A stretch of DNA of 11,011 bases, taken from the NCBI GenBank assembly GCA_902791085.1, contig CADAUN010000028.1, positions 1 to 11,011 on the forward strand, in the 5' to 3' direction. The position numbers and the translations under genes are program-made. Source of the DNA: an uncultured Erysipelotrichaceae bacterium (GTDB lineage Bacteria; Bacillota_I; Bacilli_A; RFN20; CAG-826). Positions 1 through 7,506 of the stretch are shown piece by piece; positions within the stretch are counted from its first letter, which is position 1, and each line of letters starts with the position of its first letter. The notes under the pieces are model-generated. The model worked only from the letters and a program-made list of their open reading frames with translations. It was not told where the DNA came from and ran no database searches.

Positions 1-1
1 G

Positions 2-163
2 CGGGACGGATTGCAGGATTGGCTGAATCTATTCTACTTTTATTGGAACACGCCCGGGGATCCCTTCCAAAAGGCGCAGGCCTTCATCGAACTCGCGGTA
101 AAAAAGCGCAAAATTCTGCGCTATCGGAGTTGGGGAAAGGCGAAAGATTCCGATAAATCCTGA
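2..163 (+). CDS. C-terminal fragment of an unidentified protein (cut by window start)
   Basis: The frame starting at base 2 stays open from the window edge to a TGA at 161-163 and gives 53 residues. The peptide looks like real coding sequence: it is aromatic-rich near the start (WLNLFYFYWNTPGDPF), then has a helical stretch and a basic tail (KKRKILRYRSWGK). The neighbouring frame 1 is also open but gives a less protein-like, low-aromatic sequence. I do not recognise the family and assign no function. The gene is convergent with the FAD dehydrogenase, with about 40 bases between the stop codons. The TGA stop argues against a Mycoplasma-type code. Reading frame fairly likely, identity unknown. 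Confidence 0.5.
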   Translation, partial: RDGLQDWLNLFYFYWNTPGDPFQKAQAFIELAVKKRKILRYRSWGKAKDSDKS

Positions 164-202
164 ACTATTTATCCCTCACGTGCAAATAAGAGTTTAATCA
201 AA

Positions 203-1597
203 TTATTCTGCAGCCAAACGTCGTCCTAATACAACGCCCATAACGGAAGCCATCATTAAACCTCTTGTCCAACCAGAGGAATCCCCTAAGCAGAAGAGAT
301 TTTGAATGTTCGTTGTCAAATTCGTATCCATCTTGATGCGATTGGAATAGAACTTGATTTCAGGCGAATAAAGCAACGTTTCAGGTGAAGCAAAGCCAGG
401 AACTACGTGATCCACTGCTTTAATGAAGGCGATAATATCAGTCATTGTCCGATAAGGCATGGCTGCCGTAATGTCTCCTGCCACGGCATCCGGAAGCGTC
501 GGCACCACATTCGAACGATTGAGTTCGTTTTGCCAGGTCCGTTTGCCATCCAGGATATCGCCAAAGCGTTGGACTAAGATTTGGCCGTTGCCTAACATGT
601 TCGTCAATTCGCCGATCTTTTGCGCGTAAAGAATTGGTTGATTGAAAGGCTCGCGGAAATTATGGCTGCATAGAATCGAGACGTTGGTGTTTGGCGATTT
701 CTTTTCTTTGAAAGAATGACCGTTCACGACTGCCAAACCGCCATCGTAATTTTCTTGGGCAACAAAGCCGCCAGGATTTTGGCAGAACGTCCTGACCTTG
801 TCTTTGAATGGACCTGGGTAACCAATTAATTTGGCCTCATAAAGATTGTTGTTTAGGATTTCCATCACTTCGTTACGGACTTCAACCCGCACGCCGACAT
901 CGACCGGTCCTGGCGCATGGGCGATATCATATTTGGCGCAGATTTTCTCAAGCCAATCGGCACCGCGACGCCCGGCGGCAATCACGATATCCTTACCCTG
1001 GATTTCCTCTTCTTCGCCGCCATGATATTTTTTGGCGCGAATGCCGACACACTTTTTGTCGTCCAACATCACGTCATTGCATTCGTATCCATAACGGATT
1101 TCTACACCATGTTCCAACAAATAACGTTCAATCGCCAAATATAAATCACGCGCTTTTTCCGTGCCTAAATGGCGAATTGGACAATCGACAAGTTGCAATC
1201 CAGCTTCAATGGATTTCCGCCGAATCTCACGTTTTTCGGACGTTTCGTTTGCTCCTTCAACGGCTTTGTCAGCACCGAATTCCAAATAAATCGAATCCGC
1301 ATAGCGAATTAATTCATCCACTTGAGAATAGCCTAATAATTCTGGCAAGGCACCACCGACGGAACTCGATAACGACAATTTGCCATCCGAGAACGCTCCC
1401 GCACCGCTAAAACCAGTCGTAATCGCGCAAGGATCACAATGGATGCAATGACCAAGTTTTGCTTTCGGGCAGTAGCGTTTTTCCACCGATTGCCCCTTCT
1501 CAATCATCAAGATTTTCTTCTGGCTTCCTTTGCGTAACATTTCTAACGCGGTAAAAATGCCAGCAGGACCACAACCGACAATAATGACATCGTACAT
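203..1597 (-). CDS. FAD-dependent dehydrogenase, COG2509-type (uncharacterised family)
   Basis: This 464-residue cytosolic flavoprotein opens with a dinucleotide-binding fold (VGCGPAG, residues 7-13). It continues with an internal strand typical of two-dinucleotide-binding-domain flavoproteins (IVIAAGR, 204-210) and closes with a second FAD contact (LGDSSGWTRG, 437-446). Between residues 43 and 57 lies the family hallmark, a cysteine cluster C43-x7-C51-x2-C54-x2-C57, followed by TTGFSGAGAFSDGKL. Length and motifs fit the COG2509 'FAD-dependent dehydrogenase' group, whose substrate is not known to me. Only a weak GGG-containing Shine-Dalgarno lies upstream of the ATG. It is transcribed alone, divergently from the nitroreductase. 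It is not part of the Rnf operon, though it adds to a flavin-rich neighbourhood. Family assignment is good; reaction unknown. Confidence 0.85.
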   Translation of the reverse strand: MYDVIIVGCGPAGIFTALEMLRKGSQKKILMIEKGQSVEKRYCPKAKLGHCIHCDPCAITTGFSGAGAFSDGKLSLSSSVGGALPELLGYSQVDELIRYADSIYLEFGADKAVEGANETSEKREIRRKSIEAGLQLVDCPIRHLGTEKARDLYLAIERYLLEHGVEIRYGYECNDVMLDDKKCVGIRAKKYHGGEEEEIQGKDIVIAAGRRGADWLEKICAKYDIAHAPGPVDVGVRVEVRNEVMEILNNNLYEAKLIGYPGPFKDKVRTFCQNPGGFVAQENYDGGLAVVNGHSFKEKKSPNTNVSILCSHNFREPFNQPILYAQKIGELTNMLGNGQILVQRFGDILDGKRTWQNELNRSNVVPTLPDAVAGDITAAMPYRTMTDIIAFIKAVDHVVPGFASPETLLYSPEIKFYSNRIKMDTNLTTNIQNLFCLGDSSGWTRGLMMASVMGVVLGRRLAAE

Positions 1598-1677
1598 ATG
1601 AATTTATCCCTTTGGAACGATACTCTCTTTTAAGACAAAAGTAGAGTTTTATTTTTAGAAATTTCATTTTTTCCTTC

Positions 1678-1683
1678 TATAAT
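1678..1683 (+). promoter_or_regulatory. -10 box for the nitroreductase gene
   Basis: A perfect TATAAT sits 25 bases before the nitroreductase ATG, giving a short leader that just contains the Shine-Dalgarno sequence. No convincing -35 box is visible at normal spacing (TTAGAA at 1655-1660 is a poor match). Confidence 0.5.
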
Positions 1684-1708
1684 GATGAAAAAGGAAGGAG
1701 AATCGTCC

Positions 1709-2230
1709 ATGAACGAAACCTTAAAAACATTGCTTGAACGCCGCAGCGTTCGTTCTTATGAAAACAAACCGGTATCAGAGGAGATTTTGAAACAAATCGT
1801 CGATGCAGGCCTTTATGCGCCTAGCGCCATGGGGCGACAAGATGCGGCGGTCATCGTTGTAACGAATCCCACCGTTCGTGAAGCCTTATCCAAAGCAAAC
1901 GCTGAAGCAATGGGCGTAACTTCAGATCCCTTTTACGGGGCGCCAGTAGTTTTGGTCGTCATTGCAAAGAAAAGCCCTACCGCCCACGAAAACGGTTCCG
2001 CAATGATCATGAATATGCTAATTGCCGCCACTTCTTTTGGCCTTGCTTCTTGTTGGATTCATCGCGCAAAAGAGGAACTCGAAACGGATTTTGGTCGCCA
2101 CCTTCTACAAGATTCCGGCTTTGACCCCGATGAATATGTCGGCATCGGAAACGTCATTGTTGGTTATGGAAAAGGCGCGCTTCCGTTAGCAAAACCGCGG
2201 TTAAATGGGCGAGCCGTTTATCTAAAGTAA
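1709..2230 (+). CDS. Nitroreductase family FMN oxidoreductase
   Basis: A 173-residue protein of the nitroreductase fold, which binds FMN at a dimer interface and uses NAD(P)H to reduce nitro-aromatics, quinones or flavins; the physiological substrate cannot be read from the sequence. Visible motifs are RRSVRSY (residues 11-17, FMN phosphate contact), APSAMGRQ (37-44), GLASCWIHR (111-119) and VGYG (151-154). The length is typical of the compact members. I chose the ATG at 1709 because AAGGAAGGAG (1691-1700) lies 8 bases upstream. The in-frame ATG at 1682 would place that ribosome site inside the gene and overlaps the -10 box. It is monocistronic and its stop lies only 7 bases from the stop of the convergent phosphatase gene. 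Confidence 0.9.
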   Translation: MNETLKTLLERRSVRSYENKPVSEEILKQIVDAGLYAPSAMGRQDAAVIVVTNPTVREALSKANAEAMGVTSDPFYGAPVVLVVIAKKSPTAHENGSAMIMNMLIAATSFGLASCWIHRAKEELETDFGRHLLQDSGFDPDEYVGIGNVIVGYGKGALPLAKPRLNGRAVYLK

Positions 2231-2237
2231 ACGCATC

Positions 2238-3089
2238 TTACTCTAAATAACGGTTCCGTAACGAACGGATTTCGTCTTCACTCAATCCGATTTGCCAGTG
2301 TAAGTAATCGGTAACTGAGCCGTAATGTTGTTCTAAGGACGCTTTCGCCGCATTTAAATTTGCTGCATCTACGCTGTTCATCCAATAAATAGATTCCAAA
2401 AGAATCGGATCGTCAATTCCTTCTTCTTTTGCTTGTTTTGCCATGGCTCTCGCTCTCGCTTCTTCATTTGGTTTTGAAAGCAAGTAATCTCGTAAGATTT
2501 CCGGATAAGAAACGCCAAGCATTGACAAGAACAAATAACAAAAGAATCCCGTCCGATCTTTTCCGTCTTTGCAATGGACGACGAACGCCCCTTCTTTTTC
2601 CTTAATTAAAAGGGAAAAAGCTTGATAAATATGTTCTTGCGTAACCGGATCAAGCGGCATCAAAGCGTACATGCGAGGAAATCCCTGATGCATATCGCCA
2701 TGCGGATCATAACGATATAAGAATTGCACTATATTTTGAAAATACGGATCCTTCAAATGGGAGAAAGATTTCGGATCGACCGGTGCGCGAAGAATGTGGT
2801 CTGGATCTACTTCGTGTTGGATTTCAAACGACAAATGCTTCGTCCCTGGAATGACAACATCTGGAAACTGTTCTTGTTCTCTAGAAGAGCGAATATCAAG
2901 GATGAGACGGAGCTTCTGACTTTCCCAAAAGGCAACATCTTTCGGACTTAATCGATTTAAGGCGTCACTACGGAACGCTAGCCCTTGACGTAGACGGCGG
3001 CCGTCTTGCGTAGGAATGCCACCCATGTCACGGGTATTGATTGTCCCTTCTAAGGGAATCCGTGTGAGGCATTCATTCGAACTTTTCAT
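2238..3089 (-). CDS. Tyrosine-protein phosphatase family protein (HCxxGxDRTG type)
   Basis: A 283-residue soluble phosphatase of the bacterial Y_phosphatase3 type (dual-specificity / phosphoinositide phosphatase relatives). The P-loop is HCKDGKDRTG with catalytic Cys173 and Arg179. The N-terminal family signature NTRDMGG is at 18-24 and is followed by FRSD at 39-42 and a DIRS strand near 65-68. The lysines in the P-loop (HCKDGKDR) are a feature of family members that also act on phosphoinositides, so the substrate could be phosphotyrosine or a phospholipid. The ATG at 3089 is the only possible start: an in-frame TAA lies 9 bases upstream and the next Met is inside the NTRDMGG motif. There is no Shine-Dalgarno sequence, and a TAAAAT box lies just upstream, so the mRNA may be leaderless. 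Confidence 0.87.
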   Translation of the reverse strand: MKSSNECLTRIPLEGTINTRDMGGIPTQDGRRLRQGLAFRSDALNRLSPKDVAFWESQKLRLILDIRSSREQEQFPDVVIPGTKHLSFEIQHEVDPDHILRAPVDPKSFSHLKDPYFQNIVQFLYRYDPHGDMHQGFPRMYALMPLDPVTQEHIYQAFSLLIKEKEGAFVVHCKDGKDRTGFFCYLFLSMLGVSYPEILRDYLLSKPNEEARARAMAKQAKEEGIDDPILLESIYWMNSVDAANLNAAKASLEQHYGSVTDYLHWQIGLSEDEIRSLRNRYLE

Positions 3090-3095
3090 GAGGCG

Positions 3096-3101
3096 ATTTT
3101 A
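3096..3101 (-). promoter_or_regulatory. Putative -10 box of the phosphatase gene (leaderless arrangement)
   Basis: On the minus strand TAAAAT ends 6 bases before the ATG, so transcription from it would begin at or next to the start codon. No good -35 box is seen. The assignment rests on spacing and the lack of any ribosome-binding sequence. Confidence 0.35.
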
Positions 3102-3360
3102 ACATAAAACTAAATCAAAGAGGAAAAAGGACAAAAACGGATTCTCGGTTCCAATGGCATCTAGTTAGTCAAAATTAACGATTAGAAACAGCGAATTTTT
3201 CTTACGTTTTAGACGGACGAAGAAAAAATGTTTGTTTTGTTTCTTTCGTTTGAATGACAGTTTCGAAATCGTGTTTTCCGCTTATATTCTTTAAAAACGC
3301 GATATCCAGTTGGTTTTCAAGCGAAAATATAGATTGCTCTCTTTTTTCAAAAAAACATGT
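3102..3360. other. AT-rich intergenic region upstream of the lipoprotein gene
   Basis: This stretch separates the divergent phosphatase and lipoprotein genes. It holds no believable gene. A weak AT-rich inverted repeat (TTTTTCTT / AAGAAAAA with three further C-G/A-T pairs inside) lies around 3196-3227; its G+C content is too low for a convincing terminator. I see no riboswitch-like structure. Confidence 0.5.
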
Positions 3361-3366
3361 TATGAT
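3361..3366 (+). promoter_or_regulatory. Putative -10 box of the lipoprotein gene
   Basis: TATGAT (overlapping GATAAT at 3363-3368) lies about 37 bases before the ATG and fits a -10 element. TTGCTC at 3334-3339 is the nearest -35-like sequence, but its spacing (21 bases) is too long to be convincing. Confidence 0.4.
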
Positions 3367-3402
3367 AATTGCGCTTTCAACCAAAAGTATTGGAGGAATA
3401 CT

Positions 3403-4974
3403 ATGAAAGAACAAAAATTAGTATTGCTGACAGCTGCTGCTGCCTTAATGGCTTTAGCGGGCTGCAACGATCCGCGCACCAACTCGAGCACAAACTCTGT
3501 TGCTCCTACTGTCTCTTCGACGCAAGGCCAAACCAACGGAATCGATGGTATCCGTGTCGCTTATGGCGTTGTTTCGGACAACCTGATTCGTGCCGAAGTT
3601 CAAGTCAAAAACAAAGTGGTGAATTCCGTTCGTTTCGACGAAGTGAAATTCGGCGCTAGCACCATTGGTAAAACTTCCGCTGAAGCGGGCGACAATGTGG
3701 TTACCTTTGGCACAGGGGATAAGGCTGCCAATTATGCCAAATATCTCAAAGTCGGCGACAAGCTTTTCACCGCTTCCCTTGGCGACGCGTTCGCTTACAA
3801 GAATGGCGATACCGATTTGGATGCCTATTACAAAGATGCCAGCCGCACCCAAGCCGAACTTTCCGATTTCTATTACAACTTGGTGAACAATTTCGTTTAT
3901 GGTGCCGATAGCACTGGCGCTCGCATCCAAGGCGAAATCGCGACAATCGTATCTAAGGCTTCGAAAGATTCCACCTATTGGAATTACATCAAGGACGGCA
4001 AGGCCGTTGAGGGATCCCAATGGAAATGGAACATCCAAAAGATTGAAAATGCGTTGAAAGGCAAAGATCTCTCAAAGACAGTCAAATTCGATCAAGGCGA
4101 CGACAAAGTTTGGACCTTAGACAGCGTTTCTACCGGTGCAACAATTAATTCCTTTGATACCTATGTTGAATTGGCAGAAAAAGCCTTCAAAGGCACATCG
4201 AAAATCGTCGCTTATTATGGTGCAGACAAGCTCGATAGTCGTAAATCGAATAGCCACTACAACTGCATTTCCAAAGTCGAACTTGTTGTCGGAAGCGATA
4301 ATAAGGTCATCGATACCCACATCAACGAAACCACTCGTTTCTTGGAACATTGGGGTACTGCCAAAGAAGATTCTGCCTTCCCGACCGTTCTCAAAACGAC
4401 GACCAGCACTGCTTCTGATGGAACCACGACCGAAAAGAAAGCTTATTATGCCAAATACATGTCAGTCAATGGCACCGTTTGGACGGCTACTGTAAATAAC
4501 GACACTTCGAAAAACAAACAAAACGTTATCTATAGCAGCTCATTAAGCCAAGATGCGTTGGATTATTATGGCAACGATCCTTATCGCGCAGCCGATTATT
4601 ACAACGCTGCTTTCAGCCATCACGTCAACATCTCGAGCGATGACAAAGGCACCAATTTAATCAATCCTACCCTTGTTAACTTCACCGCGACCAAGGCGGA
4701 ATACGATTGCACTTATTGGGCAAAAGGCCATGACGCACCAGAAGATGTGAAACCAGCCGATGCCAACAACTGGTGGCAATGGAACATCCGCGCTGTCGAA
4801 AATGCTTTCGCTGGCAAAGACTTCTCGAAAGAGATTGAAGTCGAACCCGCAGAAGCAGCAGATGCCGATGGTCACAAATACATCACCTTTGGTGGTGTGA
4901 AGACCGGTGCAACGATGACCGAATTCGCAACTTTCGTTGAATTCGCTCGCCGTGCTTATGGCTATTTGATCTAA
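3403..4974 (+). CDS. Lipoprotein with two FMN-attachment-type (TGAT) domains
   Basis: A 523-residue exported lipoprotein. A basic start and hydrophobic helix lead to the lipobox LAGC with lipidated Cys21, then a Ser/Thr/Asn-rich linker to about residue 47. Two homologous halves follow (about 48-264 and 267-523). Each has a strand-rich start (VAYG..., KVELVV...), a YAKY segment, a W-x-W-N-I-x-x-[IV]-E-N-A block (207-217 and 458-468), then GKD[LF]SK and a motif STGATIN or KTGATMT. Thr247 and Thr504 are the candidate sites for covalent FMN added by ApbE. The acidic residue usual three positions before the motif's first Ser/Thr is absent in both. GGAGG at 3392-3396 supports this ATG over an upstream in-frame one at 3310, which would put the signal peptide internally. 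A terminator separates it from rnfC. Inferred role: surface electron carrier for the Rnf-type complex, comparable in idea to the larger-known PplA. Lipoprotein call is firm; flavinylation is inference. Confidence 0.8.
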   Translation: MKEQKLVLLTAAAALMALAGCNDPRTNSSTNSVAPTVSSTQGQTNGIDGIRVAYGVVSDNLIRAEVQVKNKVVNSVRFDEVKFGASTIGKTSAEAGDNVVTFGTGDKAANYAKYLKVGDKLFTASLGDAFAYKNGDTDLDAYYKDASRTQAELSDFYYNLVNNFVYGADSTGARIQGEIATIVSKASKDSTYWNYIKDGKAVEGSQWKWNIQKIENALKGKDLSKTVKFDQGDDKVWTLDSVSTGATINSFDTYVELAEKAFKGTSKIVAYYGADKLDSRKSNSHYNCISKVELVVGSDNKVIDTHINETTRFLEHWGTAKEDSAFPTVLKTTTSTASDGTTTEKKAYYAKYMSVNGTVWTATVNNDTSKNKQNVIYSSSLSQDALDYYGNDPYRAADYYNAAFSHHVNISSDDKGTNLINPTLVNFTATKAEYDCTYWAKGHDAPEDVKPADANNWWQWNIRAVENAFAGKDFSKEIEVEPAEAADADGHKYITFGGVKTGATMTEFATFVEFARRAYGYLI

Positions 4975-4992
4975 TTCCGCATCATGAACAAC

Positions 4993-5024
4993 AAAGAGCC
5001 TGACTTTTTCTAGTCGGGCTCTTT
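4993..5024 (+). terminator. Rho-independent terminator after the lipoprotein gene
   Basis: A 12-pair stem (AAAGAGCCTGAC at 4993-5004 with GTCGGGCTCTTT at 5013-5024, one G-U pair) closes an 8-base loop. A T-rich run with interruptions (to about 5034) follows. It lies 18 bases after the lipoprotein stop and before the rnfC promoter, so the two units are separated or joined only by readthrough. Confidence 0.85.
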
Positions 5025-5044
5025 CTTACTTTTCGTCCACATCT

Positions 5045-5050
5045 TATACT
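5045..5050 (+). promoter_or_regulatory. Putative -10 box of the rnfCDGEA operon
   Basis: TATACT (five of six consensus bases) lies just downstream of the terminator and about 19 bases before the rnfC ATG. No clear -35 box is seen; the position at normal spacing falls in the terminator's T-rich tail. The Shine-Dalgarno AAGGAG follows at 5058-5063. Confidence 0.45.
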
Positions 5051-5068
5051 TTAAGAAAAGGAGAACCT

Positions 5069-6373
5069 ATGGCATTTCATTTGTTCCGCTCCTACGAAGC
5101 GACCCATATTCCTGGACATAAAGACCAAACTGCCGATAAACCTTATGTGACTTATGCCCCGGAATATGTTTACATCCCGGCCCAAGACGGCCGTGGCAAC
5201 CCATTAAATCAGTCTTTGACTGTCGGCGCTGCCGTTAAAAAAGGAACTCTTTTAGGCACTCGTGCCCCTGATGATTTCCCGATTTATTCCTCTGTTAGCG
5301 GTGTGATCACATCCATCGAACCGATGCTAACATCAGGAGGAAGAACACAAAAAGTCTTCCGCATTCAAAACGACAAGAAAGACGAATGGACGTTGGCGAC
5401 CCCGCTTCCCGCGGTGGAAAACGCAACGAACGATCAAATCCTTGCCGCTATGAAGGCATCTGGCGTGATTGGCATGGGCGGCGCTGGCTTCCCCACTTAT
5501 CGCAAATACAATTCCGGTAAGCCAGTCGAAGTTTTAATCATCAATGCGATTGAGTGCGAACCCTTCCTTACGACCGACTATGTCTATGGTGCCGAAATGG
5601 CGGAATATGTTTGGAAAGCGTTGCCTTATTTGATCAAACTCACTGGCGCAAAACGCGTTGCTTTCTGCACCAAGAAAGACAAACCAGCATTGTTAGAAGC
5701 CTATCGCGTGAATCACGAAAAATATCCGCAAATTCCGGTCGAACTTTACGCGACTGCCGATAAATATCCAATGGGCTATGAGCGAAATCTGGTGACGCTT
5801 GTCACGAAAAAGGAATATATGAATATTCCAATCGAGGCTCAAGCCATCGTCGATAATATCTATACCTTCATCTTGCTTGGCCGTTATTTCTCAGAAGGAA
5901 AGACACCAGACCTTCGTTGCATCACCGTTGCTGGCGAAGTGAAAGAGCCAAAAAACGTCTTAACTCCATATGGCGTTGCTGCCGATGATTTAATCGCTTT
6001 AGCGGGCGGTGAAACCATTGAAAAGGGCAAATACATCAATGGCGGTCCGTTGAATGGCAATTGTTTGGCTTCTTCTCATTTCGCCACTTTGCTTCAATCT
6101 AACGGCGTCTTGGTCATGAAAGCCAATTCGTTCCGTGCTGAGCCATGTTGGCATTGCGGCGATTGTTGCAAACAATGCCCCATGGATTTGCAACCGGTTC
6201 AAATTCAAATGGCATTGAAACGAAACGATTTAGAACGCATGAAAGCATTACATGCTGAACGTTGCTGCGGTTGTGGTCTTTGCTCTTATGTATGCCCAGC
6301 GAGGATTGATGTCTCACGTAACGTTCAAGAAGCAAAAGCAAAAGTCTTAATGGCTTTAAAGGAGGGCAAATAA
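5069..6373 (+). CDS. rnfC: Rnf-type complex subunit C (flavin / iron-sulfur NADH-side protein)
   Basis: A 434-residue cytosolic peripheral subunit. Known Rnf complexes use RnfC as the NAD(H)-reacting, FMN- and iron-sulfur-bearing arm. An N-terminal biotinyl-like hammerhead (about residues 40-95, SVSGVITSIEP) leads to the Rossmann-type flavin/nucleotide domain with GGAGFPT (137-143) and ECEPFLTTD (162-170). A soluble-ligand-binding region with NGGPLNG comes next. Two complete [4Fe-4S] motifs close the protein: C360-x2-C363-x2-C366-x3-C370-P and C399-x2-C402-x2-C405-x3-C409-P. Length is close to the usual 430-450. There is no fused RnfB domain. AAGGAG lies 5 bases before the ATG. The stop overlaps the rnfD start by one base (TAATG), which suggests translational coupling. 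The conserved cofactor sites imply it is still redox active. Confidence 0.93.
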   Translation: MAFHLFRSYEATHIPGHKDQTADKPYVTYAPEYVYIPAQDGRGNPLNQSLTVGAAVKKGTLLGTRAPDDFPIYSSVSGVITSIEPMLTSGGRTQKVFRIQNDKKDEWTLATPLPAVENATNDQILAAMKASGVIGMGGAGFPTYRKYNSGKPVEVLIINAIECEPFLTTDYVYGAEMAEYVWKALPYLIKLTGAKRVAFCTKKDKPALLEAYRVNHEKYPQIPVELYATADKYPMGYERNLVTLVTKKEYMNIPIEAQAIVDNIYTFILLGRYFSEGKTPDLRCITVAGEVKEPKNVLTPYGVAADDLIALAGGETIEKGKYINGGPLNGNCLASSHFATLLQSNGVLVMKANSFRAEPCWHCGDCCKQCPMDLQPVQIQMALKRNDLERMKALHAERCCGCGLCSYVCPARIDVSRNVQEAKAKVLMALKEGK

Positions 6374-7494
6374 TGGAATCCGTCATTGAAAACGCTCCAC
6401 AACTTCGCACCAAAATCAGTTTGACGCGAAAAATGTTTGAATTCTTTGGGTGCCTTGTTGCCCTTTGGATTTACGCCATTGTCTTTTATTCTCTTAAAGG
6501 TACGGCTCAATATAACGGGCTTAATGCCTTTGTAAATGGCATTGCCGGTATCTTATTCGCCGATTTCGCCGATGTCTTATACCATTTGCCAGTTTTATGG
6601 AAAAAAGACATCGTTGGCAACCGTTGGAAAGAATATGGATATCGCATTCTCCATTCTTACTCGTTTGTCACGGGGTTACTCGTTGCCTTGCTTTGCACCA
6701 TTTCTTTACCTTGGTGGCAAGTTGGCATCAGCGCCTTTGTCGGTACTTTCTTCTTCAAATTGCTTTTCGGCGGATTTGGCCATAACATCTTTAACCCCGC
6801 GTTCATCGGTCGTGTTTTTGCCCAATTGGTCTTTGCTTCTGGCATGAACGCCTATAAGAGCGAAGAGTCCTTCGTTTCCACCGGCGCCTCTTTGACCGCT
6901 TCAAACGGAAACGGCGGATTCCAAGGTCTCATTGGAAACAATTTCGACTTTGGCAAAATGTTCCTTGGCTCTTATTATGGCGCCTTAGGAGAAACCTATT
7001 TGTTACTTCTTCTCGTCATCTGCGTCTATCTATGCGTAAGAGAAATCATTGATTGGCGCGTTCCCGTCTTCTACATTGGATCCTTGTATTTGGCTTTCTT
7101 AATCGCCTTCTTGGCAATGAAAGATGGCCAATACGCCTTTGTTGATGCGTTTAAATACACGGCAATTGGCGGCATTTTCTTTGGTGGCGTTCTTTGCTTA
7201 ACAGACCCCGTCACCAGTCCAACCGCTCGTTCCGGCCGCATTATTTTCGCTTTAGGAAGCGCCTTGATCACCATCTTGCTTCGTTTCTTCACCGCTTCTC
7301 CGGAAGGTGTTGCTTACTCGGTTTTAATCATGAATTTCTTGACACCGCTTATTGATAAGATCGTCAAAGGTCGTACACGGAATAATCTCGTTCCGACCAT
7401 TGTAATGGCAGTTCTTCTTGTCGCTGTCTTAGCCGTAGGCCTTGCCTTTGGTTTGCAGCACACGATTCAATCGGATGGATACTTTGCTGCATAA
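6373..7494 (+). CDS. rnfD: Rnf-type complex subunit D (membrane flavoprotein)
   Basis: A 373-residue polytopic membrane protein of the RnfD/NqrB family, which normally carries FMN bound covalently on the outer face and helps form the ion channel. Family signatures are GHNIFNPAFIGR (136-147) and TDPVTSPTARSGRIIF (277-292). The flavin-attachment site aligns with STGASLT (169-175), so the acceptor would be Ser173 where most members have Thr; both residues are accepted in published consensus motifs. Many hydrophobic helices span the rest (for example about 28-60, 95-130, 200-245 and 340-362). The Shine-Dalgarno GGAGGG (6361-6366) lies inside the end of rnfC. The subunit should sit next to RnfG, whose flavin is its partner in known complexes. 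Confidence 0.92.
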   Translation: MESVIENAPQLRTKISLTRKMFEFFGCLVALWIYAIVFYSLKGTAQYNGLNAFVNGIAGILFADFADVLYHLPVLWKKDIVGNRWKEYGYRILHSYSFVTGLLVALLCTISLPWWQVGISAFVGTFFFKLLFGGFGHNIFNPAFIGRVFAQLVFASGMNAYKSEESFVSTGASLTASNGNGGFQGLIGNNFDFGKMFLGSYYGALGETYLLLLLVICVYLCVREIIDWRVPVFYIGSLYLAFLIAFLAMKDGQYAFVDAFKYTAIGGIFFGGVLCLTDPVTSPTARSGRIIFALGSALITILLRFFTASPEGVAYSVLIMNFLTPLIDKIVKGRTRNNLVPTIVMAVLLVAVLAVGLAFGLQHTIQSDGYFAA

Positions 7495-7506
7495 GGAGGA
7501 TCGACC

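Noticed and set aside
808..1410. A 200-residue open frame on the plus strand opposite the FAD dehydrogenase
   Set aside because: Its composition (many Arg, His, Pro) is typical of a shadow frame, and the opposite strand has unmistakable FAD-binding motifs.
1682..1708. Upstream in-frame ATG for the nitroreductase
   Set aside because: It overlaps the TATAAT box and would place the strong ribosome-binding sequence inside the coding region; the family begins near the RRSVRSY motif as in the shorter form.
3310..3402. Upstream in-frame ATG extending the lipoprotein by 31 residues
   Set aside because: It would bury the signal peptide and lipobox inside the protein, lies before the -10 box, and the ATG at 3403 has a GGAGG site at proper spacing.
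3202..3414. A 70-residue minus-strand open frame upstream of the lipoprotein
   Set aside because: It covers the lipoprotein promoter and ribosome site, has low-complexity AT-rich content and no ribosome-binding sequence of its own.
3454..4038. A 194-residue open frame on the minus strand opposite the lipoprotein gene
   Set aside because: It is antisense to a gene with clear lipobox and repeats, lacks a recognisable domain, and its openness follows from the codon bias of the real gene.
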